From: CAZEPJ01 sp964514105
GTDB taxonomy: Bacteria; Desulfobacterota; Desulfocorpusculales; Desulfocorpusculum
Reading direction: 5' to 3'
NCBI GenBank assembly: GCA_964514105.1
Contig: CAZEPJ010000001.1
Coordinates: 173,062-237,061 of the forward strand
Length of the DNA stretch: 64,000 nucleotides
The notes under the pieces were generated by a model that had not been told where the DNA came from, did not search any database, and was given only the letters and a program-made list of their open reading frames with translations. Positions 34,866 to 43,951 of this stretch are shown in pieces. How positions within the stretch are numbered: the stretch's first letter is position 1; each line of letters starts with the position of its first letter. A program made the translations under genes and the position numbers.

Positions 34866-36218
34866 ATGGGCACCAGAAAGGTCATCGTGGTGGGGGGCGG
34901 TTTGGCCGGGAGCGAGGCCGCCCATCAGGCCTCCCGTCTCGGGCTCGACGTCCTCCTCCTGGAGATGAAGCCCCTGCGCTTCTCCCCCGCCCACCGCTCC
35001 CCCGATCTGGGGGAGTTGGTCTGCAGCAACTCCCTCCGGGCCGATTCCCGGGAGAACGCCGCGGGCCTCCTCAAGGAGGAACTCCGCCGCATGGGCTCCC
35101 TGATCATGGCCGCCGCCGACGCAAGCCGGGTCCCGGCAGGGGGGGCCCTGGCCGTGGATCGGGCGGCCTTTGCCCGGCGGATCACCATGACGTTGGAGGC
35201 CGACCCGCGGGTGGAAATCCGCCGGGCCCACGTGGAGGCGATCCCGGAGGGGGGCCCCGCCATCCTGGCCACCGGCCCCCTGACAGACGGGCCGCTGGGC
35301 GCTTCCCTGCAGGCGATGGCGGGAGGAGAGGACCTCTATTTCTATGACGCCATCGCCCCCATCGTGGCCGCCGACTCCATCGACCGGACCGTGGCCTTTC
35401 GGGCCTCCCGATACGGAAAGGGTGGGGACGACTATCTCAACTGCCCCATGGATCAGGCCCAGTACGAGCGCTTCATCGATGCGCTCCTGGCGGCCGAAAC
35501 GGTCCCCACGCGGGACTTCGAGGAGGAACGCCTGTTCCCGGGGTGCATGCCCATCGAGGCCATGGCCGGGGCGGGGAGGCAGACGCTGGCCTTCGGGCCC
35601 ATGAAGCCTGTGGGGCTCGTCGACCCGCGGAGCGGCCGACAGCCGTATGCGGTGGTGCAGCTCAGGCAGGAGGACCGCTTCGGCGACCTCTACAACATGG
35701 TGGGTTTCCAGACCAAGCTCACCTATGGGGCCCAGGCCCGGGTCTTCCGTCTGATCCCCGGGCTGGAGAATGCCCAGTTCCACCGCCTGGGGAGCCTCCA
35801 TCGCAACACGTTCATCAACGCGCCGCGGGTCCTGCTCCCCACGCTCCAGACCCGTGCGCGCAGCGATCTGTGGATCGCCGGGCAATTGAGCGGCGTGGAG
35901 GGGTATGTGGAGTCCACGGCCATGGGCCTGCTGGCGGGCCTCAATGCCGCCCGTTGGGCCCGGGGCTGCGGGCCGTTGGTCCCGCCGGCGACCACGGCCA
36001 TGGGCGCCCTGATCCGCTATCTGACCACCATGGCGCCGGGGCGGTTTCAGCCCATGAAGGTCAACTTCGGGCTGTTACCCCCTGTGGAGAGGCGGGTTCC
36101 CAAGGCACAGCGGCGCCTGGCAGCGGCCGACCGGGCCCTGGCCGATTTGGAGCAGTGGCGTTCTGACTGGGTGGAAGTGCCGAGGCCGGGTCCGGTACGG
36201 GCTGTGGGCGGCGGGTGA
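34866..36218 (+). CDS. trmFO: Methylenetetrahydrofolate-tRNA uracil-54 methyltransferase TrmFO
   Basis: TrmFO uses methylene-THF and FAD to make m5U54 in tRNA. The 450-residue protein begins KVIVVGGGLAGSEAAHQ, the FAD-binding GxGxxG, followed by the family motifs VCSNSLRAD, LNCPMDQAQYERF, GCMPIEAMA, VGFQTKLTYGAQ and LSGVEGYVESTAMG near the C-terminus. The ATG at 34866 matches the usual N-terminus; an upstream ATG at 34782 lacks support. The start seems to be leaderless (see the promoter). A cNMP-binding protein gene follows 47 bp downstream. Confidence 0.95.
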   Translation: MGTRKVIVVGGGLAGSEAAHQASRLGLDVLLLEMKPLRFSPAHRSPDLGELVCSNSLRADSRENAAGLLKEELRRMGSLIMAAADASRVPAGGALAVDRAAFARRITMTLEADPRVEIRRAHVEAIPEGGPAILATGPLTDGPLGASLQAMAGGEDLYFYDAIAPIVAADSIDRTVAFRASRYGKGGDDYLNCPMDQAQYERFIDALLAAETVPTRDFEEERLFPGCMPIEAMAGAGRQTLAFGPMKPVGLVDPRSGRQPYAVVQLRQEDRFGDLYNMVGFQTKLTYGAQARVFRLIPGLENAQFHRLGSLHRNTFINAPRVLLPTLQTRARSDLWIAGQLSGVEGYVESTAMGLLAGLNAARWARGCGPLVPPATTAMGALIRYLTTMAPGRFQPMKVNFGLLPPVERRVPKAQRRLAAADRALADLEQWRSDWVEVPRPGPVRAVGGG

Positions 36219-36265
36219 AGGCAAAGGCGGCTCGACGGGGGGGAAGGGCCAGGGGGGGGGACTAG

Positions 36266-36697
36266 ATGACCAACGAGAGGGTGGAGGAGATTCTGAAGGG
36301 CATCCCCCTGTTCGAGAAAATGGGGCGGGGGGAGCTGGCACGGATCGCGCGGTTTGCGGGCCGGGTCCAGTACGGGGACGGAGAGGTGATCATCCGGGAG
36401 GGGGACATCGACGATCGGCTCTTCGTGGTCCTCAGCGGGGAGGTCAAGGCCGTCAAGGACTACCAGGGTCCCCGGGAGCGAACCCTGGGTTTCGTTCGGG
36501 AGGGCATGTTCTTCGGGGAGATGGCCCTGCTGGACAACTACGAGCGCACGGCCACGGTGGTGGCGAACTCGGAGGTGCATTGCCTGGAGGTTCGCCATCT
36601 GGACTTCATGGAATTGGTCCGGGCGCATCCCCAGCTGGCCGTGCTCATGCTCCCGGTGCTGGCGCGGCGGCTGCGCACCGCCCAGGATCTGCTCTGA
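36266..36697 (+). CDS. Stand-alone cyclic-nucleotide-binding domain protein
   Basis: A 143-residue protein that consists of one cNMP-binding (CAP effector) domain: GIPLFEKMGRGELARIA, EVIIREGDIDDRLFVVLSGEV, then the phosphate-binding cassette FFGEMALLDNYERTATVVA. The cassette has the GExAL ... RTAT pattern, with Thr after Arg-Thr-Ala, compatible with cAMP or c-di-GMP-type nucleotide binding. There is no helix-turn-helix, so it is not itself a transcription factor. It lies between trmFO and a ClpX-like ATPase and may regulate a partner protein by contact. Confidence 0.85.
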   Translation: MTNERVEEILKGIPLFEKMGRGELARIARFAGRVQYGDGEVIIREGDIDDRLFVVLSGEVKAVKDYQGPRERTLGFVREGMFFGEMALLDNYERTATVVANSEVHCLEVRHLDFMELVRAHPQLAVLMLPVLARRLRTAQDLL

Positions 36698-36704
36698 GGC
36701 GTCC

Positions 36705-36733
36705 TTGCCAGAGGGAATGGCCGTGGTTAGTAT
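36705..36733 (+). promoter_or_regulatory. Candidate promoter of the ClpX-like gene
   Basis: TTGCCA (36705-36710), 17 bp, TAGTAT (36728-36733). The predicted RNA start near 36740 leaves a leader of about 35 nt before the ATG at 36775. Confidence 0.5.
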
Positions 36734-36774
36734 GTAGCGAGGAAGTGTTCAATCCGCGGGAGGTCTCCGTAGGA

Positions 36775-38535
36775 ATGAGTGAGGCAGAGGGCAAGATCCC
36801 GGATCAGAAGGACCTGGAGAGGGAGCTCAATGATTACCTCTCCAAGAAGTACGGCGACCGAATCAAGCTGGGCGTCTCCATGCTGGTCCCCAAGGCGGCC
36901 CTGGAGGAATCCGAGGAAGGGGGGCCGGACAAGCCCAAGGGGATCTCCAAGATCCAGTTCAACCTCAAGCCGGAGGAACTGGAGTCCTTCCTGGACGATT
37001 TCGTGGTGAAGCAGCAGCAGGCCAAAGAGGTCCTGGCCACCAAGGTCTGCACCCACTTCAATCGGATCCGCTACATGGAGGAAAACCGCCTGGCGGACCG
37101 GTTCGACGGGGTGGGGCAGATCAAGAACAACATCCTGATGATCGGACCTACGGGGGTCGGCAAGACGTACATCATCAAGCTCATCGCCAAGAAGCTGGGA
37201 GTCCCCTTCGTCAAGGGGGACGCCACCAAGTTCAGCGAGACGGGGTACGTGGGCGGGGATGTGGAAGACCTGGTGCGGGACCTCGTCCAAGAGGCCGACG
37301 GGGACCTGGAGCTGGCCCAGTACGGGATCATCTACGTGGACGAGATCGACAAGATCGCCTCGTCGGGCAATCTCATCGGCCCGGATGTGTCCAGGGCCGG
37401 GGTGCAAAGGGCCCTGCTCAAGCCCATGGAGGAGACCGATGTGGACCTGAGGGTCCCCCACGACCCCATCTCCCTCATGGAGGCCATCGAGCAGTACCGC
37501 AAGACCGGGAAGCGCGAGCGCAAGAAGGTCAACACCAAGAACATCCTGTTCATCATGAGCGGGGCCTTCTACGGCCTGGAGGACATCATCCAGAAACGCC
37601 TCAACGCCCAGGGGATGGGCTTCACGGCCGACGTTCGGTCCAAGGACGAGCGCTTCGAGTACCTGCGGCACGTCAAGGCCGAGGATCTCATCGCGTACGG
37701 GTTTGAAAGTGAGTTCGTGGGCCGCCTCCCCGTGGTCGTGGTATTCGACCGGCTGGACGTGGAGGATCTCTACCAGATCCTGCGCAACCCCAACAGCCCC
37801 ATCATTCAGGGAAAGAAGCGGGATTTCAAGTCCTACGGCATCGGCCTGCGCTTCGAGGACAAGGCCCTTCGGAGCCTGGCCGGGCGGGCCCATGAGGAAC
37901 GCACCGGCGCCCGCGGGCTGGTCAGTTCGGTGGAACGGGTGCTCATGCGGTTCGAGAAGCGGCTCCCCTCGACCAGCGTGGACTCCTTGGTGGTCACCCA
38001 GGAGATGGTGGTGGAGCCGGACGCGGTCCTGGAGGCGCTGCTGGCCAATCCCGACGATCCCGGGCAGCGGGAACGTTACGAGAGGTGTCTGGAGGAGGAG
38101 CAAGGGGTGATCCGGGGGATGATTCAGCGCCGCCTCTCCGAGTACCAGCGCCGCTTCGGGGAGGCCGTCAGCCCCAGCCGCCTGGACCTCGTGGTGGACC
38201 ATGTGGCGTTGCGTGGGGCCGATGTCCAGAAGGCGCTTGAGGAGATGGTTCGGGTGTACCGCACCGTCCGGTACCACGAGCGCCGGTTCCGGGAACGCTT
38301 CGATCTGCGCATCACCTTCGACGAAGGGGCCGTGGATCGGATCCTGCAGAAGGCATTCTCCGAGGGCGTGGCCGCCCGCAAGTTCCTGGAGGACCTGCTG
38401 GAGAACTGCGAGCCCGGGCTCCGGTTGATCCACGACAAGACGGGGCAGGACGAGTTCATCCTCACCGAAGAGGCCGTGGACAACGTGGAGGCGTTTCTCA
38501 ATCGCGTGATTCGGGAATGTTACGCTCAGGCGTGA
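36775..38535 (+). CDS. ClpX-like AAA+ ATPase without N-terminal zinc domain
   Basis: This 586-residue AAA+ protein has Walker A IGPTGVGKT, the ClpX-type segment DATKFSETGYVGGDVEDLVRD, Walker B IIYVDEIDKIA and sensor region NILFIMSGAFYGLEDII, then ARGLVSSVERVLM. It resembles ClpX/HslU in the core but has no N-terminal zinc finger, no recognisable ClpP-docking IGF loop, and about 150 extra C-terminal residues with a helical, Arg-rich section (YRTVRYHERRFRERF). The ATG at 36775 is the best start; a GTG at 36745 is possible. No protease gene is adjacent; a DnaJ-like gene follows 13 bp later. I infer a chaperone or unfoldase role, not classic ClpXP. Confidence 0.8.
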   Translation: MSEAEGKIPDQKDLERELNDYLSKKYGDRIKLGVSMLVPKAALEESEEGGPDKPKGISKIQFNLKPEELESFLDDFVVKQQQAKEVLATKVCTHFNRIRYMEENRLADRFDGVGQIKNNILMIGPTGVGKTYIIKLIAKKLGVPFVKGDATKFSETGYVGGDVEDLVRDLVQEADGDLELAQYGIIYVDEIDKIASSGNLIGPDVSRAGVQRALLKPMEETDVDLRVPHDPISLMEAIEQYRKTGKRERKKVNTKNILFIMSGAFYGLEDIIQKRLNAQGMGFTADVRSKDERFEYLRHVKAEDLIAYGFESEFVGRLPVVVVFDRLDVEDLYQILRNPNSPIIQGKKRDFKSYGIGLRFEDKALRSLAGRAHEERTGARGLVSSVERVLMRFEKRLPSTSVDSLVVTQEMVVEPDAVLEALLANPDDPGQRERYERCLEEEQGVIRGMIQRRLSEYQRRFGEAVSPSRLDLVVDHVALRGADVQKALEEMVRVYRTVRYHERRFRERFDLRITFDEGAVDRILQKAFSEGVAARKFLEDLLENCEPGLRLIHDKTGQDEFILTEEAVDNVEAFLNRVIRECYAQA

Positions 38536-38548
38536 GGTCGGCGGGCAA

Positions 38549-39487
38549 ATGAAGGACTATTACGAGACCCTGGGCGTCGCCAAGGGGGCGTCGCCGGATG
38601 AGATCAAGAGGGCCTTCCGGAAGCTGGCCGTCAAGTACCATCCGGACAAGAACCCCGGAGACAAGCAGGCGGAGGAGCGCTTCAAGGAGATCAACGAGGC
38701 ATACGCCGTCCTGAGCGATGCGGAGAAGCGCAAGCAGTACGACATGTTCGGGGCGGAGGGCTTCCGCCAGCGATACACCCAGGAGGAGATCTTCCGAGGG
38801 TTCGATGTGGGGGATCTCTTCCGGGAGTTCGGGTTGGGAGGCGACGAGATCTTCTCCCGGATCTTCGGGTTGGGGAGCGCTCGGCAGGGACGCCGGGGCG
38901 GGCAGCGGTTCTCGGGCTTTGACTTCGGGGGATTCCAGGGCGGCGGATTCGGTCACCAGCCCATGCAGGGGCGAGATCTGGAGATGACCCTCCAGATCAC
39001 CCTGGAGGACGTGGTCAACGGCGTGGAGCGCCGCCTCATGCTCCCCAGGGGGGGGCGGATGGAGGGCATCTCCGTGCGAATCCCCAAGGGCATTGCGTCG
39101 GGGCAGAAGCTCCGGCTGGCGGGGAAGGGGGACCCGGGGCAGGGAGGAAGCCCCCCGGGAGACCTGTATCTCCGGGCGGAGGTCCTGGAACATCCGTTGT
39201 TCAAGCGGGAAGGACGGGACTTGACGGTGGATCAGGAGATCTCCTTCGCCGAGGCAGCGCTGGGCAGCGAGATCCGGGTGCCCACCGTGGAGGGCAAGAC
39301 CCTCAGCGTCAAGGTCCCTGCCGGCACCCAGGGGCAGTCTCGGATCCGGGTGAAGGGACACGGTCTTCCCGGGATGCGGGGCGAATCCAGGGGGGACATG
39401 TATGTCCGGATCCTCATCCGCGTCCCGCGGAAGCTCACCAGGGCCCAGAAGGATCTGATCCAGAAACTCAGGGAAGCCGGGCTCTGA
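38549..39487 (+). CDS. DnaJ-like co-chaperone (CbpA type, no zinc finger)
   Basis: A 312-residue J-domain protein: MKDYYETLGVAKGASPDEIK with the HPD tripeptide in KYHPDKNPGDK, a Gly/Phe-rich linker (residues about 75-130), then two C-terminal substrate-binding beta domains (LQITLEDVVNGVERRLML, GDLYLRAEVLEHPLFKREG, VPAGTQGQSRIRVKGHGLPG). The cysteine-rich zinc domain of DnaJ is absent, as in CbpA. Such proteins stimulate DnaK and hand over clients. It sits 13 bp after the ClpX-like gene, so both are probably one operon, which suggests joint work on protein unfolding. Confidence 0.93.
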   Translation: MKDYYETLGVAKGASPDEIKRAFRKLAVKYHPDKNPGDKQAEERFKEINEAYAVLSDAEKRKQYDMFGAEGFRQRYTQEEIFRGFDVGDLFREFGLGGDEIFSRIFGLGSARQGRRGGQRFSGFDFGGFQGGGFGHQPMQGRDLEMTLQITLEDVVNGVERRLMLPRGGRMEGISVRIPKGIASGQKLRLAGKGDPGQGGSPPGDLYLRAEVLEHPLFKREGRDLTVDQEISFAEAALGSEIRVPTVEGKTLSVKVPAGTQGQSRIRVKGHGLPGMRGESRGDMYVRILIRVPRKLTRAQKDLIQKLREAGL

Positions 39488-39622
39488 ATCAGCCCGTCAC
39501 GGTGCGCAGGCCGGCAGACCACCGAGGCCGAGGCGCGGGGATGGCGGGGCGGGAGGATCGGGAAACGGCCCGGAGAGCCGACCGGATGTCCTGGACGCGG
39601 GGGCGGAAGCGCGGAACGCGGG

Positions 39623-40489
39623 ATGGATGAGAGGCGTCTTCGAGAACTCCTCCAGGAGGTGAGCCGCGGGGATACGGGGGTGGATGAGGCCCTGGAGTCG
39701 CTGCGGCACATGCCCTTCGAGGATCTGGGGTTCGCCAAGGTGGATCATCACCGGTCGCTGCGCAACGGGGCGCCCGAGGTGGTCTACTGCCCGGGCAAGA
39801 CCCCGGATCAGGTCCGGGAGATCGTGGCCCGGATGGTGCACCGATCGCCCAACGTCATGGCCACCCGGGCCACTCCCGAGGTCTTTCGGGAGATCCAGAG
39901 GGTGGCCCCCGGTGCGGTGTACCATGTGGAGGCCCGGGTGGTGGTGGCCAACCCGGTCCCCGTGGCCGCGGCTGGCCGGGTGGCGGTTTTGAGCGCCGGG
40001 ACCGCAGATCTGCCGGTGGCCGAGGAGGCATCCCTCACAGCCGAAACCCTGGGGAGTCGGGTGACCCGGCTATACGACGTGGGCGTGGCGGGGATCCACC
40101 GCCTGCTGTCCAACCGGGGAAGGCTCCTCGAGGCCAACGCGGTGGTCGTGGTGGCCGGGATGGAGGGGGCACTGGCCAGCGTGGTGGGAGGGCTGGTGAA
40201 CCGGCCCGTCATCGCCGTGCCCACCAGCGTGGGGTACGGGGCCAGCCTGGGGGGGGTGGCTGCGTTGCTCACCATGCTCAACTCCTGCGTGCCCTGGGTC
40301 TCGGTCGTGAACATCGACAACGGCTTCGGCGCGGGGTACCAGGCCCACATGATCAACCGCATGTGCGTCGACGGCGGGGCCGCTGGGCAGACGGGGGGAG
40401 GAAAGGACGGGGAGTGTCAACACGGGCCACGGGAACGGATCGCGGGCGAGGCCGAGCACCGGCCACGGACGACAAGCCGCCGGCCATGA
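39623..40489 (+). CDS. larB: Nickel-pincer cofactor carboxylase LarB
   Basis: LarB carboxylates nicotinic acid adenine dinucleotide as the first step of the nickel-pincer nucleotide cofactor of lactate racemase-type enzymes. The protein matches the family along its length: KVDHHRSLRNGAPEVVYCPG at the start, VLSAGTADLPVAEEA (PurE-like), LYDVGVAGIHRLL, VVVAGMEGALASVVGGL and the terminal VNIDNGFGAG. The usual LarB ends about here; this one carries about 35 further low-complexity residues. larC and larE are not in view. The ribosome site is weak, and the start ATG at 39623 is taken from similarity. Confidence 0.92.
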   Translation: MDERRLRELLQEVSRGDTGVDEALESLRHMPFEDLGFAKVDHHRSLRNGAPEVVYCPGKTPDQVREIVARMVHRSPNVMATRATPEVFREIQRVAPGAVYHVEARVVVANPVPVAAAGRVAVLSAGTADLPVAEEASLTAETLGSRVTRLYDVGVAGIHRLLSNRGRLLEANAVVVVAGMEGALASVVGGLVNRPVIAVPTSVGYGASLGGVAALLTMLNSCVPWVSVVNIDNGFGAGYQAHMINRMCVDGGAAGQTGGGKDGECQHGPRERIAGEAEHRPRTTSRRP

Positions 40490-40520
40490 ACGCCGGCGCC
40501 CGACGGCCCCGGCAGCCATG

Positions 40521-41801
40521 TCACTTCTTCAGGAGGAAGTACAGTTCCCCGGGGTGCTGGAGGTGCCCTGCCATGACCTCGGCGTCGGGTCCCGCACCGC
40601 AATAGATGTCCACCCTCCCCGCCCCCTGGATGGCGCCCCCGGTGTCCTGGTTGAGCACCAGGCGCGAGAACGGCCTCCAGGACACGGGCCGCCCCTGCCG
40701 GTCCACGGCCTCGGGCTTCACGGCGCGGATGAACCCCAGGGCCCCCTTGGGGAAAAGGCGGCTGTCCGTGGCGATGCTCCGGCCCGGGGTGATGGGCACG
40801 TCGATGTTGCCCAGGGGGCCGTCCCTGGCCTCGCGGAAAAACACGTAGCTGGGATTGGAGGACAATAGCCCCTCCATTCGCTCCGGGTGGGCGTGGAGGA
40901 ACGCCCGGATGGCCTGCATGGACATGCCTTCCCGGGGGATGGATCCCTCCTCGATGAGCATGCGCCCGATGCTGACGTAGGGATGGCCGTTGGTGCCTGC
41001 GTAGTTGACGTTCAAGCTCGTGCCGTCATGGAGGAGGATTCGCCCGGATCCCTGGATATGCAGGAAGAAGCGGTCCACGGCGTCCCGCAGCCAGAGCAGC
41101 TCGAGCCCCCTGCCCCCAAGGACGCCCCTGCCGTCGATCTCCGCCCGGGTGTGATACGGCACGAGCTTTCCATTGACCACGCGTCCCACCACGCGCTCCC
41201 CCTGAAGAGCGCTTCGAAAGGCCCCGAGGTCCGCTTCCACCACGTCCGGAGGGACGCGATACAGGGGATATCGAAACTCCCCTTCCGGCTCAAGCCGCCC
41301 TTCCAGGACGGGCAGATAGTAGCCTGTGAACAGCACCTCCCCGGCCGGGTTCCGCCCCGCCGCCCGGAACCAGAGGAAGTCCTCTCGGAGGCTGCGGAAC
41401 AGGACCCGGTCCGGAGTGTCCTCCGTCAGCAAAGTGAGGAGCGCCAGCAGGGTTCGTCGGACCTGGGATGTTGTGGTTTGGGTCTCCCCATACTGGAAGA
41501 CCCGGTCCGGAGGCAGCCGGTCCAGGTATCTCAGACTCTGCCGGATGGCGGCATCGAGGCTCGGGCGGTCCAGGTCGTCATCGGGTTCGGGCACCCCGCG
41601 GGGTTCCACGGGCACCAGGGCGAGGGCCGGTCCCATCACCTCCACGACGAACCGTTTCTGGCAGGCCGTGAGCCCCAGCAGAAAAACAAAAAGCAGCGCG
41701 GCGGCCGATCTCCGAGCCAGCCCCCTCCCAGAGACGCCCGTCGCTCGCAGCGGCGCCCGTCGTATGCCGCCGCGATGCGCCCAGGCCGCGGACGGGGCCA
41801 T
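40521..41801 (-). CDS. mltA: Membrane-bound lytic murein transglycosylase A
   Basis: MltA cleaves peptidoglycan to 1,6-anhydro-muropeptides at the outer membrane. The product has a lipoprotein signal with lipobox LTAC after FLLGLTAC, then the MltA domain (FTGYYLPVLEGRL, FFLHIQGSGRI, YAGTNGHPY, SIGRMLIEEG) and the 3D domain with the catalytic Asp region LNQDTGGAIQGAGRVDIYCG. The ATG at 41801 gives 426 residues and an unusually long, Arg-rich lead-in to the signal; the open frame extends to 41864, and the real start is uncertain. Confidence 0.9.
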   Translation of the reverse strand: MAPSAAWAHRGGIRRAPLRATGVSGRGLARRSAAALLFVFLLGLTACQKRFVVEVMGPALALVPVEPRGVPEPDDDLDRPSLDAAIRQSLRYLDRLPPDRVFQYGETQTTTSQVRRTLLALLTLLTEDTPDRVLFRSLREDFLWFRAAGRNPAGEVLFTGYYLPVLEGRLEPEGEFRYPLYRVPPDVVEADLGAFRSALQGERVVGRVVNGKLVPYHTRAEIDGRGVLGGRGLELLWLRDAVDRFFLHIQGSGRILLHDGTSLNVNYAGTNGHPYVSIGRMLIEEGSIPREGMSMQAIRAFLHAHPERMEGLLSSNPSYVFFREARDGPLGNIDVPITPGRSIATDSRLFPKGALGFIRAVKPEAVDRQGRPVSWRPFSRLVLNQDTGGAIQGAGRVDIYCGAGPDAEVMAGHLQHPGELYFLLKK

Positions 41802-41860
41802 CCCACGGGCCGCCGGCCTGTATCCTCCCCGCCCGGCCCGGCCATATCGCCGGCGCCGCC

Positions 41861-42320
41861 TCACGGCAGGCCGCTCATGGAGAGCAGGAGGGTCTCGACG
41901 GCCTTGCGGGCCGCACGCTGCAGGTCCTCGAACTCGACGCCCACGCCGCAGATCTCCCCCGTGTCCTTGTGGTGCTCCATGACGTTGCGCTCGCGTCCCG
42001 CCAGGTCAATGGGGCGCGGGGAGTCGGGCAGTCGCGTCCCGAGGCTCAGCCGGCTTCCCACCGGGAGCCCCATGAGAAAGCGCTCCTGGAGCACGATGCC
42101 CAATGCCTGAGATGGGGACATGGACCGCCACGGCGCGAAGCGCGGCCGCCCCGGGCACCTCCCCGAGGCGTTGGGTCCCGGGGATCAGCGATAAGGAGGC
42201 GGCCGGGCGGAGCTTGAAGCGCGCATGCCTGCGGCGATCCGCCCCTTCTCGCCACCCGGCCCCGTCGCATGCGGAGAGCCCCGCGCCTTGACCACAGCAT
42301 GTACACGAGGGAGCCCCCAT
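41861..42320 (-). pseudogene. PilZ domain gene disrupted by a frameshift
   Basis: Two parts of a PilZ (cyclic di-GMP receptor) domain lie in different frames. The first (from about 42320) carries the N-terminal signature ADRRRHARFKLRPAASLSLI and continues to QRLGEV; the second (41861-42121 frame) carries ALGIVLQERFLMGLPVGSRL and GVGVEFEDL, the C-terminal signature. Both have strong GC-rich third positions. The switch must fall between about 42165 and 42121, in a stretch with CCCGGGG runs, so a one-base indel, real or a sequencing error, would restore the gene. It follows mltA's promoter region and precedes the RiPP-locus genes divergently. Confidence 0.6.
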
Positions 42321-42384
42321 CTGTCAATCGCCCGACTGGCCGGAGGAAAGGCAGGAGTAGGGGTGGCTTGCGGGGGAGGGCGGC

Positions 42385-43674
42385 ATGAGAGAAGAAGCGG
42401 CGAGGGGAGCGAAGAACCTTTCGCCGCACGGCCAGGTGAGATACGATCAGGGGGCCAACGGCATGAGGCGCGGGCACGTCCTGCTGGGGAGGGCTGTCTT
42501 GGACGGCGCGGTGGCGGAGAGGGAACCCCGGGTGGTCTTCCACTTGGTTCGCGCCTTTTTCGATCCGTCTGCCGGGCCCGGTGTCTTGCAGGCGGAGGCG
42601 GTCGACTGGGGCCGGGCCCTGCAGATCGCCCAGGCCCACGGCGTGGGCGCTCTTTGTCACGAGGCCCTGGCGAGGTGGAGCAAAGCTGCTCCGGCCCTGG
42701 CCCGGCCTGAACGCGTGTTTCTCATCGAGCGACGGCTGGCCGCATACCGGAGCGCCCGCACGGGCCGGGACCTGGCGCGCATCCTGAGGGCGCTGGGGGA
42801 TCGAGGGATTCGCCCCGTTCTGCTCAAGGGGGTCTCCCTGGCGTACTTCGCGTACCCGTCTCCGTTGTTTCGAACCATGGCCGACATCGACCTGCTGGTG
42901 CGGGAGCACGACGTTGGCCCGGCCCTGGCCGCCCTGATTTCTCTGGGCTACCAAGCCCCAGGGACGGCGGCAACCCGATGGGAGGCAGAGAACCTCTATC
43001 CCCATCTCCCCCCGTTCACAGCGCCCGGCAGGGTGCCCGTGGAGGTCCATTTCCGGCTCTTCTCCCGGGCGGCGGAGCATTTCCCCGGGGAGGACGATGT
43101 CTGGAAGCGGGTCATGCCCGCCCATGTGGAGGGCGGACAGGCCCTGCGCATGGCACCGGCGGACGAACTCCTGTATCTGTGCGGGCATCTTCGCAAGCAC
43201 GCCGCGACCCTGACCCGGATGATATGGTTCTGCGACATCGCCCTGGCCTGGCGCCGAATGGAGGGATCCCATCGGGATGCCCTGGCCTACCGTCTCCGAG
43301 ATACCTCCTACGGGCGGGAGATGGAAGGAATTGTGCGGACGGCTCGGGCGTGGTTTCTGGGGGATGCGGTCCCCGCCGCTCACGACATCCGGGCGACCCT
43401 GAACTCGCCCCTGACCATGGGGGAGAGGGACCGCAGCGAGGCATGGTCGCGCCTGCGGGACCAGATGCGGGGCATGCCGCACTGGCCTGCCCGGGCCCGG
43501 TTCGTGGCCGGCTACCTGTTTCCGGCCCTGGCCTACATTCGGCAGTACCACGGCCCTTCCACGGTGGCTGGCGCCTGGTGGTGGAGGCTCCACAGGCCTC
43601 TCTGGGCTCTGTCCCGGGGGGCGGGCGCCCTCTGGGCCCGCTGGAAGGCCCGCGGGTCCGACGCCCGCAGGTGA
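42385..43674 (+). CDS. Nucleotidyltransferase-family protein of the RiPP locus
   Basis: A 429-residue protein of the uncharacterised nucleotidyltransferase family (NTP_transf_5 type). The ATG at 42385 follows GGGGGAGGG. The core is VLLKGVSLAYFAYPSPLFR then TMADIDLLVRE, where the DxD pair is the metal-binding motif of nucleotidyltransferases, followed by VPVEVHFRLF, the third acidic strand region. The rest is helical. Relatives often sit in RiPP clusters beside PqqD, HPr-kinase-like and S24/S26 peptidase genes, which is the case here. It might adenylylate or otherwise modify the peptide or a carrier. It converges with the exporter gene; a structured 277-bp intergenic region separates them. Confidence 0.78.
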   Translation: MREEAARGAKNLSPHGQVRYDQGANGMRRGHVLLGRAVLDGAVAEREPRVVFHLVRAFFDPSAGPGVLQAEAVDWGRALQIAQAHGVGALCHEALARWSKAAPALARPERVFLIERRLAAYRSARTGRDLARILRALGDRGIRPVLLKGVSLAYFAYPSPLFRTMADIDLLVREHDVGPALAALISLGYQAPGTAATRWEAENLYPHLPPFTAPGRVPVEVHFRLFSRAAEHFPGEDDVWKRVMPAHVEGGQALRMAPADELLYLCGHLRKHAATLTRMIWFCDIALAWRRMEGSHRDALAYRLRDTSYGREMEGIVRTARAWFLGDAVPAAHDIRATLNSPLTMGERDRSEAWSRLRDQMRGMPHWPARARFVAGYLFPALAYIRQYHGPSTVAGAWWWRLHRPLWALSRGAGALWARWKARGSDARR

Positions 43675-43951
43675 CCCCCACCCCCGGGCCCACGTGCTCT
43701 TCTTCAAGAGTGCTCCGACGCATGCGGGCTCCCGGCCGGAGGCACCCGTCTTTCCCTAAGGGCTTTTCTCGACCGTTGCGCCTCGCTGCGCTGCGCGTCC
43801 GGAGCTCGCCCTCGGGGATCCAATCCCGCTGGATGGGGACGGCCCCTTGGATTGGACGGGAACGGCGAGCGGAGAAACGCCGAGTCGGGCTCCGGGGGGA
43901 GCCCCCCAAGCAGAATCCCACGGTGGGAGACCGCAATTGGGCAGATCGCCA
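43675..43951 (+). other. Structured intergenic region between convergent genes
   Basis: No gene is recognised in 277 bp. Inverted repeats include TCCAATCC with GGATTGGA (near 43818-43856) and GGCTCC GGGG GGAGCC (near 43888), but no T-run that would mark a simple terminator. It may serve both convergent transcripts as a termination region. Confidence 0.4.
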
